From positions 33,619-97,618 of the forward strand of contig CAZYQW010000071.1 in NCBI GenBank assembly GCA_964649825.1: a stretch of DNA of 64,000 bases, in the 5' to 3' direction. The translations under genes were made by a program, and so were the position numbers. The notes under the pieces are model-generated. The model had not been told where the DNA came from, ran no database searches, and saw only the letters and a program-made list of their open reading frames with translations. How positions within the stretch are numbered: position 1 is the first letter of the stretch; the number at the start of each line of letters is the position of its first letter. This DNA comes from CAZYQW01 sp964649825. GTDB taxonomy: Bacteria > Planctomycetota > B15-G4 > JADJEK01. Positions 1 through 9,661 of the stretch are shown in pieces.

Positions 1-1
1 G

Positions 2-1015
2 TACGACGCGAAGATCATCACCGTGCCGACGCCGATGGGCGCCGCGTCGACGATCCAACGCGCACCCTCCCGCGCGAGCCACCCGCCCGCGTCGCTCACG
101 ACTCCCATCGGCATCCAGAACGGCGACTTCTCGCTGGGGCTGCTCGGCTGGACGCTCGACGAGTCGGGCGGTTCGACGACTCCCGGGACGGTCGAGGTGG
201 TGAACGAGGAGGCGGTCTTCAGCGAGGGAGACTCGTTCCTGGTCTCGCTCCGTCAGACGTTCATCGTGCCGCCGAACACGATCGAGCTCACGTTCGACTT
301 CCGCGACGTGCCCGGCTTCGACCAGACCGACGTCTTCATCCCCGACGCGTTCGAAGCGTCGCTCCTCGACGCGTCGTTCCACTCCGTCGTGCCGACGTGG
401 GACACGCTCGCGACGTCCTTCTTCAACATGCAGGAGACGGGCGCGATCCTCCAGGCTTCCGGCGTCACGCTGAACGGAACGATCGTGTCGGTCGACGTGT
501 CGTCGTTGGCGGCGGGATCCGAAGTCTCGATCTTCTTCGACCTCATCGGCGGCGACGGCGATCTCGCGACCTCGGTCACCCTCGATTCGGTGGCGCTCGT
601 CGCGGACGGCTGCAACGTGTTCGCCGAGCACACCGAGTACGGGACCGGCTGGCCGGGCACCCTCGGCGTTCCCCAAGTCACCGTGGTGACCGAGCCGTTG
701 CTCGGCAGCGTCCTGCAGCTCGACGTGTCGAACTCCTACGGCCAACCGACGACCGCGATCGGGATCCTGAGCCTCGCGCCGGACGCGATGGCGACGCCGG
801 TCGGCGGAACCCTGCTCGTTTCCGTCCTGCCTGGCGACCTGATCGGTATCTGGACGTTCCCTCTTCCGGGCTCGACCGGTTCGATCGGACACCAAGTCGG
901 GAACATCATCGATCTCTGCGGCGTCTCGTTCTTCGGTCAGGTGATCGTGTTCGACCCCGGCGCCACGGACAACTACGCGTTTTCGGCGGGGATCTCGTTC
1001 GTCCTGGGGTCCTGA
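2..1015 (+). CDS. Secreted protein, C-terminal part (5' end outside window)
   Basis: The reading frame is open to the left edge. The first usable start inside the window is GTG at 23, but the residues before it are also open, so this is probably the C-terminal part of a longer protein. A jelly-roll or CBM-like segment begins with the pattern NGDFSLGLLGW and runs to about residue 190 counted from GTG 23. A second beta-rich segment follows and ends FDPGATDNYAFSAGISF, a type of ending I associate with planctomycete secreted proteins. There are few cysteines and no membrane segment. The function is unknown. It lies 95 bases before the Rhs gene on the same strand; whether they share a transcript is unclear. 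Confidence 0.7.
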   Translation, partial: YDAKIITVPTPMGAASTIQRAPSRASHPPASLTTPIGIQNGDFSLGLLGWTLDESGGSTTPGTVEVVNEEAVFSEGDSFLVSLRQTFIVPPNTIELTFDFRDVPGFDQTDVFIPDAFEASLLDASFHSVVPTWDTLATSFFNMQETGAILQASGVTLNGTIVSVDVSSLAAGSEVSIFFDLIGGDGDLATSVTLDSVALVADGCNVFAEHTEYGTGWPGTLGVPQVTVVTEPLLGSVLQLDVSNSYGQPTTAIGILSLAPDAMATPVGGTLLVSVLPGDLIGIWTFPLPGSTGSIGHQVGNIIDLCGVSFFGQVIVFDPGATDNYAFSAGISFVLGS

Positions 1016-1110
1016 CCCCGGATCACCGCCGTACGGTTTCTTTCGGCAGCGCCGCTCTTCGCGGCGATCACGGCGTCCACGTCATCCACGCATCCATGGG
1101 GAGGCGTTCC

Positions 1111-4100
1111 ATGCACTCCGTCCTCGGACAGGTTCCGGCTCGATCCTCGCGTCTCGTCCGTCGCTTCCACCGGCTCGCTGCCGCGGCCGCACTCGCCGCC
1201 GGCCTGGCCCCGTTTACCTCGGCGCAGACGCAGGTGAACGTGATGCCCGGCTACCCGAACGCACCGAAGATCAGCCCGGCCGAGCGGGCCATCGCGCGGC
1301 CCGGCGTCCCGGTGATCGTGTGGGGCAACGCGAACCAGGGCGCGTCGTCCGCCGTCGGAGCGATCTACACCTGGACGTTCGGCACGAACTCGAACCTTCA
1401 AGTCAGCCACGACGGCAGCCTCACCGGCACGGTGACCGACGCGCGGTACATCTACGAGGAAGTGACCTTCCAACTGCTGAACGGAAGCACGCTCGAGACC
1501 GTCGGCGCGACGCTGACCGTCGACCACGGCGTGAACGGGATCGACTCGGACTACGTCGAGTTCGTCGTCGTCGCCGAGACGGATCCAAGCTCCGACGAGC
1601 CGCTCGAGAAGCTCCAGGTCGACGTCAACATCTCGATCGAGGACGGCCTCCGCTACCTCTACCTCAAGCAGAACGCGAACGGTTCGTGGTCGAGCTACTC
1701 CAACTATCACTGCGCCGCGACCGCGTTCGTCGTCTGGGCCCTCGAGAACCAGGGACACCTGCCGACCAACGACCCCGACGAGGACATCTACGCCGACGCC
1801 GTCGCGCGAGGCCTCGACTACATCCTCACGACGACTGCGATCGTCCAGAGCGGGGCCGGCGCGATCTCGGCGCCGCGTGCCCTCCAGTCGCTCGGTGCGG
1901 TCGCCGACGGCGTGTCGGACATCAACCAGAACCTCCAGACCGTCATCCTCTGTCCCGACAACCGCGCCGGCTACTCCTCCCCCATCGCCTGCTCCGCGAT
2001 CATCGCGAGCCTCGCCCCCGACCGCGTGGTCCAGAGCGGCCCGCTCGCGGGGAAGACGTACCGCGAGGTCGTGGAGGACTCCATCGACTGGATGGGACAC
2101 ACCCAGGCGGCGGGCGGCGCGACCACGTGGAACGGCCGCGGCGGGTGGACGTACGAGCCGGTCAACACGTCGACGCGAAGCGACATGTCGATCAACAGTT
2201 GGTTGTACCTGGCGATGGAGGGCGCGGAGTCGGTCTTCAACATCGACGTGCCGGACTGGATCAAGCAGGAGTGCGAGCACGCTCTGGTCGCGCACATGAC
2301 GAACCAGGTCGGCGTGTTCGAGTTCGGCTACTCGAACGACGGCGGCTGCGGCAACGACCCGAAGACTCCGTGCCAGTGCGGCAACCACGGGCACGCGACG
2401 ACGTCCGGCGGGCTCTCCGGCCTCGCGCTCGTCGAGACGATCGGACCGTTCGCGACGCCCGGCGAGGTCATCGGCCAGCAGAGCCCGCCGCTCGACAACG
2501 TCGTCGCGATGCGGAACAACGCGATCACGTACCTCGGTGCGCACTGGGGCGTCGACGGCAACGGCAACAACTGCGTCGGCAACCGTCGCAACTACTACGC
2601 GATGTGGACGACGGCGCGCGCACTGCGCCTCACCGCGGCCGCGCTCGGTCTTCCCGACGGCGACAAGGTGCTCCTCTCGAACGCCGGGGTCGGCTTCGAT
2701 TGGGAAACGGGTGAGGAGAACGGCAGCGGCAACGTGCCTGCATCCGGCGTACGCGAGGGCTACTTCCACTGGCTGGTCCGCACCCAGAACACGACCGGTT
2801 CGGTCATCGATCGCGGCGGTTGGAACCTCTCCCAGTACTCGTACTTCGTCGGCCCCGTGATGTCGACGTCGCTCGCGGTGCTCGTGCTGACGCCGCGAGT
2901 CTTCCTCGAGCCGTGCCCGAGCCTCGTCGTGATCCCGATCGTCGAGCTCGAGCCGGCGCCGGAGACCGAGCTGCCGGTCGGCACCGTCGTGACGATCAGC
3001 GGCCGCGCCGTTCAGCCGAGCCCGTTCGAGCCGACCGCGGCCGTCCTCGTGAACGAGGAGCCGGTGGACAGCCTCGACGCAGCGGGGCGATTCTTCAAGA
3101 CCGTCGTCATCGAGGAAGGTCCGAACTCGTTCGTCATCGACGCGATCAACAAGTGCGGGCAGGACTCGAGCACGCTGGTGATCAACGGCGTGGCCGGACC
3201 GCAGACGCCGTTCGACAACCTCGACGACGTCACGACGCTCCTCCAGATCCAGTACCAGAACACGACGTTCAACCAGGCCCAGCAGTCCCTCATCGTCGAG
3301 GGTCGCGTCTGCAACACCTACTCCAAGCCGCTGTTCGGCCCGGTGCTGATGGTGTTCGACAACATCGTGAGCCCCGCGGTCCAGGTCATGAACCCGGACG
3401 GTCTGCTCCCGGACGGCACGCCCTACTTCGCGTTCCTGGGCACGAACGCCTCGCTCGCGCCCGGCGCGTGCAGCCTGCCGAAGAAGCTGATCTTCAAGAA
3501 CCCGAACCAGGTGCCGATCCAGTTCGCGCACTCCTGGATGGCGACGTACAACAGCGCGCCGAAGTTCACGACGGTGCCGGTCACCACGGCCACGCCCGGC
3601 GTCGAGTATCGCTACGAGGCGGCGGCGGCCGACGCGCAGCAGACGGACCTGACGTACTCGATCGGCACCGGACCGCTCGCGATGACGATCGACGCCCCGA
3701 CCGGCGTCGTCACCTGGACGCCCCAGATGACCGACGTCGGTTCGCACTTCGTCGAGCTCGTGGTGGACGACGGCCTCGGCGGCATCGGCTCGCAGAGCTT
3801 CGTCCTCTCCGTCGACCCGGCACCTACGAACACGGTGCCGTTCTTCACCTCGGCGCCCGTGACGCACGCCGCCGTCGGCGCGAGCTACTCGTATCTCGCC
3901 ACCGCGAACGACGTCGATCAGGACGCGCTGACCTTTACCCAGATCGCGGGCCCGGCCGGATCGACCGTCGACCCGGGCGGCCTGGTCGCGTGGCCGTTCA
4001 CGCTCCCGGGCGACCACGCCGTCACGGTGCGCGTCAGCGATCCCGACGGAGGATACGCCGACCAGGCGTACGTGCTCAGCGTGGGGAGCACGCCGACGAA

Positions 4101-7100
4101 CCCGCACGCGCCGACGCTACTCGGCAACCCCCTCGACGTCGCGGTGGTCGACGAGCTCTACCTCTACCAACCGGTCGCGATGGACCCGGATCCCGGCGAC
4201 ACGCTCACCTTCTCGCTGCCGATCGCGCCGACCGGGATGCAGATCGATCCGGCCGGCGGCCGCGTCGAGTGGACGCCCGGCTCGTCGCAGGTCGGGATGA
4301 ACCCCGTCGTGCTCTCGGTCGACGACGGCAAGGGCGGGATGGCCTCTCAGGCGTGGACGATCGACGTCGTCGTCGAGGCCCCGAACCTGCCGCCGGTCAT
4401 CCTCTCGAGCCCGAACTTCCTCGCGCTCGTCGACGAACCGTACGCCTACTCCGTCGACGCGATCGATGCGAACGGCGACGACGTGACCTTCTCGCTCGAG
4501 GTCGGACCGGCGGGGATGACGATCGATGGAGAGAGCGGGCTCATCAACTGGATCCCGACCACGACCGGTCCAGCGCTCGTCGCGATCCGCGCCGTCGACA
4601 CCAAGGGGGCCTTCGGCAGCCAGGTGTATGAGCTCGACGTCCAGCCCGCCAACGCCCCCCCGACGATCGTCTCGACCCCGGTCACGACGGCGATCCTCGG
4701 CGGGAAGTACTACTACAAGGTCGCCGCGGTCGACACCGCGGGCCAGAACCTGACGTTCGGGCTCGCGAGCGGACCGGCCGGCATGGCGATCCAGCCGGTG
4801 ACGGGAGTGGTGTCGTGGACGCCGCCCGACACGGCCGGGAGCCCGCACTCCGTCGAGGTGCGGGTGACCGACCCGTTCGGCGCCATGGACTCGCAGGCGT
4901 TCGAGCTCACGGTCGTCCCGGACACCAAGGCGCCGGTGGTCGAGATCAGCTTCGGGCAGGAACCCGCGTTCCTGAACGAGCCGCTCCTCGTCTGCGTCTT
5001 CGCGAACGACGACGTCGGCGTCGTATCCACGACTCTGTCCGTCGAAGGCCAGCCGGTGACGCTGGATCAAGCCGGCTGTGCAACGATCACCCCGACCTCC
5101 CTCGGCAACCTCGCGTTCACCGCGACCGCGATCGACCCCGCCGGGAACATGAAGACCGAGCTCGATGGAGTCATCGTCGTCGACCCGAACGACACCAATG
5201 CTCCGGTCCTCGGCATCGTGAGCCCGACCCCGGGCGAGACGATCGTCGGCCCGATCGACATCGTCGCGGACATCCAGGACGACGCGCCCGCCGCGCTCAC
5301 GTGGAGGGTCCTCGTGACGAGGATGAGCGACGAGCCGTTCACCAAGGTGATCGCGGAGGGCGCGGGCGCCGTCGCGGCCGGCACGATCGCGACGTTCGAC
5401 CCGACGATCCTCCCGAACGACGGTTACACGGTGACGATCGAAGCGAGCGACGGCCTGCAGACGAGCTCGATCCTCATCCCCTACAGCGTCTCGGGTGACT
5501 ACAAGCTCGGCAACTTCGAGGTCGCGTTCAGCGACCTAGAGCTTCCGCTCGCGGGGATCCCGATCGTCGTGTCACGGCAATACACGAGCCTCGACACCTC
5601 GAAGAAGGAGTTCGGCAACGGCTGGCGCCTCGGACTCGCGGGGAACGTGACGGACACCGCCTCGGAGTCTCCGCTTCAGCCATTCGACACCGCGACGAAG
5701 GTGTACGTCACGCGGACCGACGGCAAGCGGGTCGGCTTCACGTTCCAGCCGCTCCCCGGGCCGTTCCCGTTCACGTTCCTGATGACGCCGCGCTTCGTCC
5801 CTGACCCCGGGGTCTCCGATGAGCTCGAGGCGGTCGGGGCCGACCTGGTCGTCTTCTCCGGCGGCCTCTACTTCTCGCTCTTCGAGCCGTTCAACCCGAG
5901 CCTCTACGAGTTCACGACCACCGAGAAGATCGAGTACCTGATCGATGAGAAGAACGGGCTCCAGAAGGTCACCGACGTCGAGGGCAACACGATCACGGTG
6001 ACGGACCAGGGCCTGTTCAGCTCGATCGGCCTCGCCGTGCTGTACGAGAAGGACGCCGAGGGGCGCATCACGAAGATCACGGAGCCGGACGACCCGAACG
6101 ATCCGGACCCGCCCGGGTCGGTGTCGTACATCTACGACGCGATCGGCAACCTGCGCATGGTCCTCGACCAGATGAACGCGCAGACCGAGTACGCATACGA
6201 GGACCCGAACTTCCCGAGCTACCTGACGAGCGTCATGGACCCGCTCGGCCGACCGGTCGTCAAGAACGTCTTCGACGACGACGGCCGCCTGATCGCGAGC
6301 TGCGACAGCGACGCGAACCCCGTCACGCTCGAGGGATGCGTCACGTTCGAGTACGACGTCGACGTCGGCGGCGTCCAGACCACGTTCGACGGTCTCGGCA
6401 ACCGCATCGACTTCATCCTGAACGAACGCGGAAACGTCATCCTCGAGCGGCGCTTCCTCAACGGTGGCGGGTCGTACGACGTCTCGAAGACGTACGACGA
6501 TCAGGACCACCTCCTGCGGGTCGAGGCGCCGACCGGCGTGATCACGACGTTCACGTACGACGCGGACGGCAACATGACGAGCCGGACGGACCCGGACGGC
6601 AAGCTCTGGTCGTTCGCGTACGACGAGTGCGGACGCATCAGCACCGAGACCGACCCCTCCGGCAACATGGTCACGTACACGTACGACGACGCCTGCCGGA
6701 TCCGCTTCATCACCGACTCGTTCGGCGCGCAGATCGAGCTCCGCTACGACGCGGCCGGCGAAGTCAGCGACTTCATCGACGCCGAGGGCAACCGCTGGCA
6801 GTTCACCTACGACGCCTACGGTCAACCGACGAGCACGATCGACCCGCGCGGCGGCATCGAGCAGATGCAGTCGAGCATCTTCGGCGAGCTGCTCTACCAC
6901 GTCGACCGCACCGGCCGCCGCACCGACTTCGAGTGGGACGACCGCCACCGCCCGATCCGCGAGATCTGGGACACCGTTCCGCCGCGCGTGACCACGTACA
7001 CCTACGACGAGGCGGGCTTCGTCGCCTCGGTGACCGACCCGGACACGTCGCTCGCCTACACGTACTGGAACAACGGTCAGCTCAAGACCGTCGAGTGGTC

Positions 7101-8724
7101 GGGGCTGCCCGGGATTCCGCCGGTCGTCGTCACGTACGGCTACCAAGACGGCGCGACGCTCGAGCCGGGCTATGACCTGAACGGGCGGATCACTCACGTT
7201 TCCGACTCGTTCGGCGGCGTCACCGAGTACGGCTACGACCAGGTCGGTCGACTCGCCCTGGTCCGGCAGTACGGCGCGACGCCGCGCGCTCTCGTCAATG
7301 ACAAGCGGCTCACGGTCGAGTTCGACGTGGGCGGCGCGATGAGCGCGGTGCGTCGCTTCGCCGGGGCCGATCGACAGACCCCGGTCGCGAACTCCTACTT
7401 CGAGTACGACTGCAACGGTTGCTTGAACCGCCTCGGTGCGATCCGCCACCGGCGCGGAGTCGACGACGCCGTGATCCACGACCTCGTCTACGGCCGCGAC
7501 GACATCGGTCAGGTGACGTCGATCAGCGACTCCGAAGGGCTCCATTCCTACTTCTACGACGGTCTCGAGCAGCTCCTCCAGGTGCTCCACCCCACCGGCG
7601 GAGCGCAGCCCAACGAGCAGTACTCCTACGACGCGACCGGAAACCGCGAGAGCAGCCACCTGAGCTCGAGCTACGTCTACGGCTTCGAGCAAGGTCGCGG
7701 CGGCAACCAGCTCGTCCAGGACGACCAGTACGACTACGAGTACGACCCGACCGGCGCCCTCTCGCGGCGGACCGATCGATCCACCGGCGCGTACGACGAG
7801 TTCCGGTACGACCACCGCTCGCGGCTGACCGAGATCATCCGGTTCGACGCGTCCAGCGTCGAGGTCGGCCGCACGACGAACACGTACGACGCTTACGACC
7901 GTCGCGTCCGCATGGAGGCGAACGGCGCGATCTCGCATTACGTCTACGACCTCTACAACCCGATCCTCGAGCTCGACGAGCGCGGCAACGTCCGCTCGCG
8001 GCGAATGTACGGGCTCGTCATCGACGACATCCTCGCCGACGAGGTGACCGGTCAGACGCGCTGGTACTTGAACGACGAAGTCGGCACGCCGCGCGACCTC
8101 GTCGCCGACGACGCCTCGATCCTTGCACACTTCGTCTACGACAGCTTCGGCCGCCGCCTCGTCGAGACAGGTTCGTCAACCGACAACTCGCTGACCTTCA
8201 CCGGCCGCGAGGAGTACGAGGGTCTCGACTTCCAGTACTTCCGCGCCCGCACGTACGATCCGAACCTCGGACGGTTCCTGTCCGAGGACCCGTACGGGCC
8301 GTTCCAGTACGACTACGCGTACAACAACCCGCTCTCGTACTTCGATCCGCTTGGCCTCGGTCCGCTGATCGAATACCGGCCGATCATCGCGGGTCACCTC
8401 AACTGGATCTACGTCGGCTGCGAGCTCGGCAAGGTGGTCTACATCGGGATCACGAAGGACTTCTCGTCGCGCGCGCGCCAGCACGCGCTGGCGGGGCGGA
8501 CCTTCAAGATCTGCAAGTTCGGAACCGCCGGTTCGCGGGCCGACGCGCGCGTGATCGAGCAGTCGCTCATCGACTCGCACGGCGGCCCGGGCGGTGGACA
8601 GCTCCAGAACAAGATCAACAGCATCGCGCCCGGCCGACCGCTCGCGAACAAGGCGGCGGCGATCACGAAGCGGTTCAACGCGGCGTTGACCCTGTACGCA
8701 CTGATCACCTGCCTGCTCTGTTGA
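1111..8724 (+). CDS. Giant secreted Rhs/YD-repeat protein with toroid N-domain and GIY-YIG-like nuclease tip
   Basis: This protein has 2537 residues. The ATG at 1111 is preferred over ATG 1096 because GGGGAGG lies six bases upstream. Residues 1-38 form a signal peptide ending FTSA. An alpha/alpha-toroid domain of prenyltransferase/squalene-oxidase type spans about 170-600 (repeated QNANGSW-like and GGWTYE-like motifs). An Ig-like domain follows at about 612-690, then five cadherin/He_PIG-like repeats at about 815-1270 and further Ig-like sequence to 1464. YD/Rhs repeats then run to about 2415 and end with the Rhs-core signature LGRFLSEDPYG...YFDPLGL. The last 120 residues read WIYVG...VVYIGITKDFSSRARQH, then VIEQSLIDSHG and LQNKINS. 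These fit the GIY-YIG fold: YIG, an Arg, the catalytic Glu and an Asn. The inferred role is a polymorphic toxin whose tip cuts nucleic acid. No immunity gene follows on the same strand. Confidence 0.88.
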   Translation: MHSVLGQVPARSSRLVRRFHRLAAAAALAAGLAPFTSAQTQVNVMPGYPNAPKISPAERAIARPGVPVIVWGNANQGASSAVGAIYTWTFGTNSNLQVSHDGSLTGTVTDARYIYEEVTFQLLNGSTLETVGATLTVDHGVNGIDSDYVEFVVVAETDPSSDEPLEKLQVDVNISIEDGLRYLYLKQNANGSWSSYSNYHCAATAFVVWALENQGHLPTNDPDEDIYADAVARGLDYILTTTAIVQSGAGAISAPRALQSLGAVADGVSDINQNLQTVILCPDNRAGYSSPIACSAIIASLAPDRVVQSGPLAGKTYREVVEDSIDWMGHTQAAGGATTWNGRGGWTYEPVNTSTRSDMSINSWLYLAMEGAESVFNIDVPDWIKQECEHALVAHMTNQVGVFEFGYSNDGGCGNDPKTPCQCGNHGHATTSGGLSGLALVETIGPFATPGEVIGQQSPPLDNVVAMRNNAITYLGAHWGVDGNGNNCVGNRRNYYAMWTTARALRLTAAALGLPDGDKVLLSNAGVGFDWETGEENGSGNVPASGVREGYFHWLVRTQNTTGSVIDRGGWNLSQYSYFVGPVMSTSLAVLVLTPRVFLEPCPSLVVIPIVELEPAPETELPVGTVVTISGRAVQPSPFEPTAAVLVNEEPVDSLDAAGRFFKTVVIEEGPNSFVIDAINKCGQDSSTLVINGVAGPQTPFDNLDDVTTLLQIQYQNTTFNQAQQSLIVEGRVCNTYSKPLFGPVLMVFDNIVSPAVQVMNPDGLLPDGTPYFAFLGTNASLAPGACSLPKKLIFKNPNQVPIQFAHSWMATYNSAPKFTTVPVTTATPGVEYRYEAAAADAQQTDLTYSIGTGPLAMTIDAPTGVVTWTPQMTDVGSHFVELVVDDGLGGIGSQSFVLSVDPAPTNTVPFFTSAPVTHAAVGASYSYLATANDVDQDALTFTQIAGPAGSTVDPGGLVAWPFTLPGDHAVTVRVSDPDGGYADQAYVLSVGSTPTNPHAPTLLGNPLDVAVVDELYLYQPVAMDPDPGDTLTFSLPIAPTGMQIDPAGGRVEWTPGSSQVGMNPVVLSVDDGKGGMASQAWTIDVVVEAPNLPPVILSSPNFLALVDEPYAYSVDAIDANGDDVTFSLEVGPAGMTIDGESGLINWIPTTTGPALVAIRAVDTKGAFGSQVYELDVQPANAPPTIVSTPVTTAILGGKYYYKVAAVDTAGQNLTFGLASGPAGMAIQPVTGVVSWTPPDTAGSPHSVEVRVTDPFGAMDSQAFELTVVPDTKAPVVEISFGQEPAFLNEPLLVCVFANDDVGVVSTTLSVEGQPVTLDQAGCATITPTSLGNLAFTATAIDPAGNMKTELDGVIVVDPNDTNAPVLGIVSPTPGETIVGPIDIVADIQDDAPAALTWRVLVTRMSDEPFTKVIAEGAGAVAAGTIATFDPTILPNDGYTVTIEASDGLQTSSILIPYSVSGDYKLGNFEVAFSDLELPLAGIPIVVSRQYTSLDTSKKEFGNGWRLGLAGNVTDTASESPLQPFDTATKVYVTRTDGKRVGFTFQPLPGPFPFTFLMTPRFVPDPGVSDELEAVGADLVVFSGGLYFSLFEPFNPSLYEFTTTEKIEYLIDEKNGLQKVTDVEGNTITVTDQGLFSSIGLAVLYEKDAEGRITKITEPDDPNDPDPPGSVSYIYDAIGNLRMVLDQMNAQTEYAYEDPNFPSYLTSVMDPLGRPVVKNVFDDDGRLIASCDSDANPVTLEGCVTFEYDVDVGGVQTTFDGLGNRIDFILNERGNVILERRFLNGGGSYDVSKTYDDQDHLLRVEAPTGVITTFTYDADGNMTSRTDPDGKLWSFAYDECGRISTETDPSGNMVTYTYDDACRIRFITDSFGAQIELRYDAAGEVSDFIDAEGNRWQFTYDAYGQPTSTIDPRGGIEQMQSSIFGELLYHVDRTGRRTDFEWDDRHRPIREIWDTVPPRVTTYTYDEAGFVASVTDPDTSLAYTYWNNGQLKTVEWSGLPGIPPVVVTYGYQDGATLEPGYDLNGRITHVSDSFGGVTEYGYDQVGRLALVRQYGATPRALVNDKRLTVEFDVGGAMSAVRRFAGADRQTPVANSYFEYDCNGCLNRLGAIRHRRGVDDAVIHDLVYGRDDIGQVTSISDSEGLHSYFYDGLEQLLQVLHPTGGAQPNEQYSYDATGNRESSHLSSSYVYGFEQGRGGNQLVQDDQYDYEYDPTGALSRRTDRSTGAYDEFRYDHRSRLTEIIRFDASSVEVGRTTNTYDAYDRRVRMEANGAISHYVYDLYNPILELDERGNVRSRRMYGLVIDDILADEVTGQTRWYLNDEVGTPRDLVADDASILAHFVYDSFGRRLVETGSSTDNSLTFTGREEYEGLDFQYFRARTYDPNLGRFLSEDPYGPFQYDYAYNNPLSYFDPLGLGPLIEYRPIIAGHLNWIYVGCELGKVVYIGITKDFSSRARQHALAGRTFKICKFGTAGSRADARVIEQSLIDSHGGPGGGQLQNKINSIAPGRPLANKAAAITKRFNAALTLYALITCLLC

Positions 8725-8773
8725 CGCGCCGAGCCGCGGCCTTGGCACAAGGAACGCGGAGGCGCGAGCGAGG

Positions 8774-9289
8774 TCAGAACAAGTGCTTCTCCGGCGACCG
8801 GAAGAAGTTCATCACCTCGTTCGCGGAGTCGGCGGCGAGCAGCCACGGCAGCACGTCGTCGCGGAGAAACAGCTCGCCCGCCTCCTTGTAGACCTTGAGG
8901 TACAGCTTGTCGTCGTACGGAGGCGCCAGCAGGACGAGGAAGACGTGGACGGGCGCGTGGTCCGGCGCGTCGAAGTCGAGACCCTCGCGCGATCGAAGGA
9001 GCGCGATCGTCGCCTCCTTCACGTTCAACGTCCTCACGTGAGGGATCGCGAGGCCCCGACCGACCGCGGTACACGCCTTCCGCTCGCGGTGGATCATGTC
9101 GGTCAAGAGCTTCTTCTTGTTGCCGATCCGTGCGGTCTCGTCCAGGAACTCGGCAATCTCATCGATGATCCGCTCCTTCTGCACACGCGTCGCTCGCGAG
9201 CCGAGCTCCTCGAGCTCGTCCTCGCTCATCGGCCGCGTGTGCATCTCCATGCGGATGCGTTCGTGGCGCAGGTGTCGTGCAATCAACAT
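8774..9289 (-). CDS. PTS EIIA domain protein (EIIA-Ntr/fructose type)
   Basis: This is a 171-residue cytoplasmic protein with an EIIA-2 (PtsN/fructose-type) fold. The phospho-accepting histidine is visible in GRGLAIPHVRT, followed by the usual strand and helix pattern ending LLAPP...YLKVYKEAGELF. In PtsN proteins this His takes phosphate from HPr-type carriers and the protein regulates other systems. No EI, HPr or permease gene is nearby, so a regulatory rather than a transport role is inferred. ATG 9289 was chosen; a TTG at 9316 would add nine residues but has no better ribosome binding site. It converges on the Rhs gene with a 49-base gap. Confidence 0.82.
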   Translation of the reverse strand: MLIARHLRHERIRMEMHTRPMSEDELEELGSRATRVQKERIIDEIAEFLDETARIGNKKKLLTDMIHRERKACTAVGRGLAIPHVRTLNVKEATIALLRSREGLDFDAPDHAPVHVFLVLLAPPYDDKLYLKVYKEAGELFLRDDVLPWLLAADSANEVMNFFRSPEKHLF

Positions 9290-9661
9290 CGATGAAGGAT
9301 CCCGCCGCCCGGGCAAAAAAGGGCGCGCAGTCTAACCGACGGATTCGAGGGTCGATGCCTCCCACGAGAAAACCGGGGACTGTCGCGCCGGGCGCGTGCG
9401 CGAGCCCGCCCTGTTTGGAATCGGACGGAACCGCCCGCGACCCCGCTTCGTCTCAGCGCCTAACACGGAAGTGGTGCCGAAAGGGGAGCGTCGAACGGTG
9501 CGCTCGCAGGAGTCCATGTCTCGCTCGCTCGTCGAGCGCCGCGAACGAACCGCGCCGGTCGCGTCGAACGAGACTCCGTCCGAGCCGATCCCCCTTCGCA
9601 ACGCACGGATCCATGATCGCCCCCCTGCCCGCGATTCGATCCATGACACGGAGGAGTCTTC
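9290..9661. other. Divergent intergenic region, 372 bases
   Basis: This stretch separates the divergently transcribed EIIA gene and the secreted-protein gene at 9662. It has no convincing ORF. It ends with a clear ribosome binding site (GGAGGAG at about 9651-9657) for the gene at 9662. Promoters for both genes are presumably here, but I could not identify -35/-10 elements with confidence. Confidence 0.5.

Noticed and set aside
8741..8757. TTGGCAC, a possible sigma-54 -24 element
   Set aside because: There is no -12 match at the right distance and no gene in that direction.
8783..9295. Possible immunity gene after the Rhs protein on the plus strand
   Set aside because: It lies fully antisense to the EIIA gene and its residues show no sensible fold, so it is a shadow.
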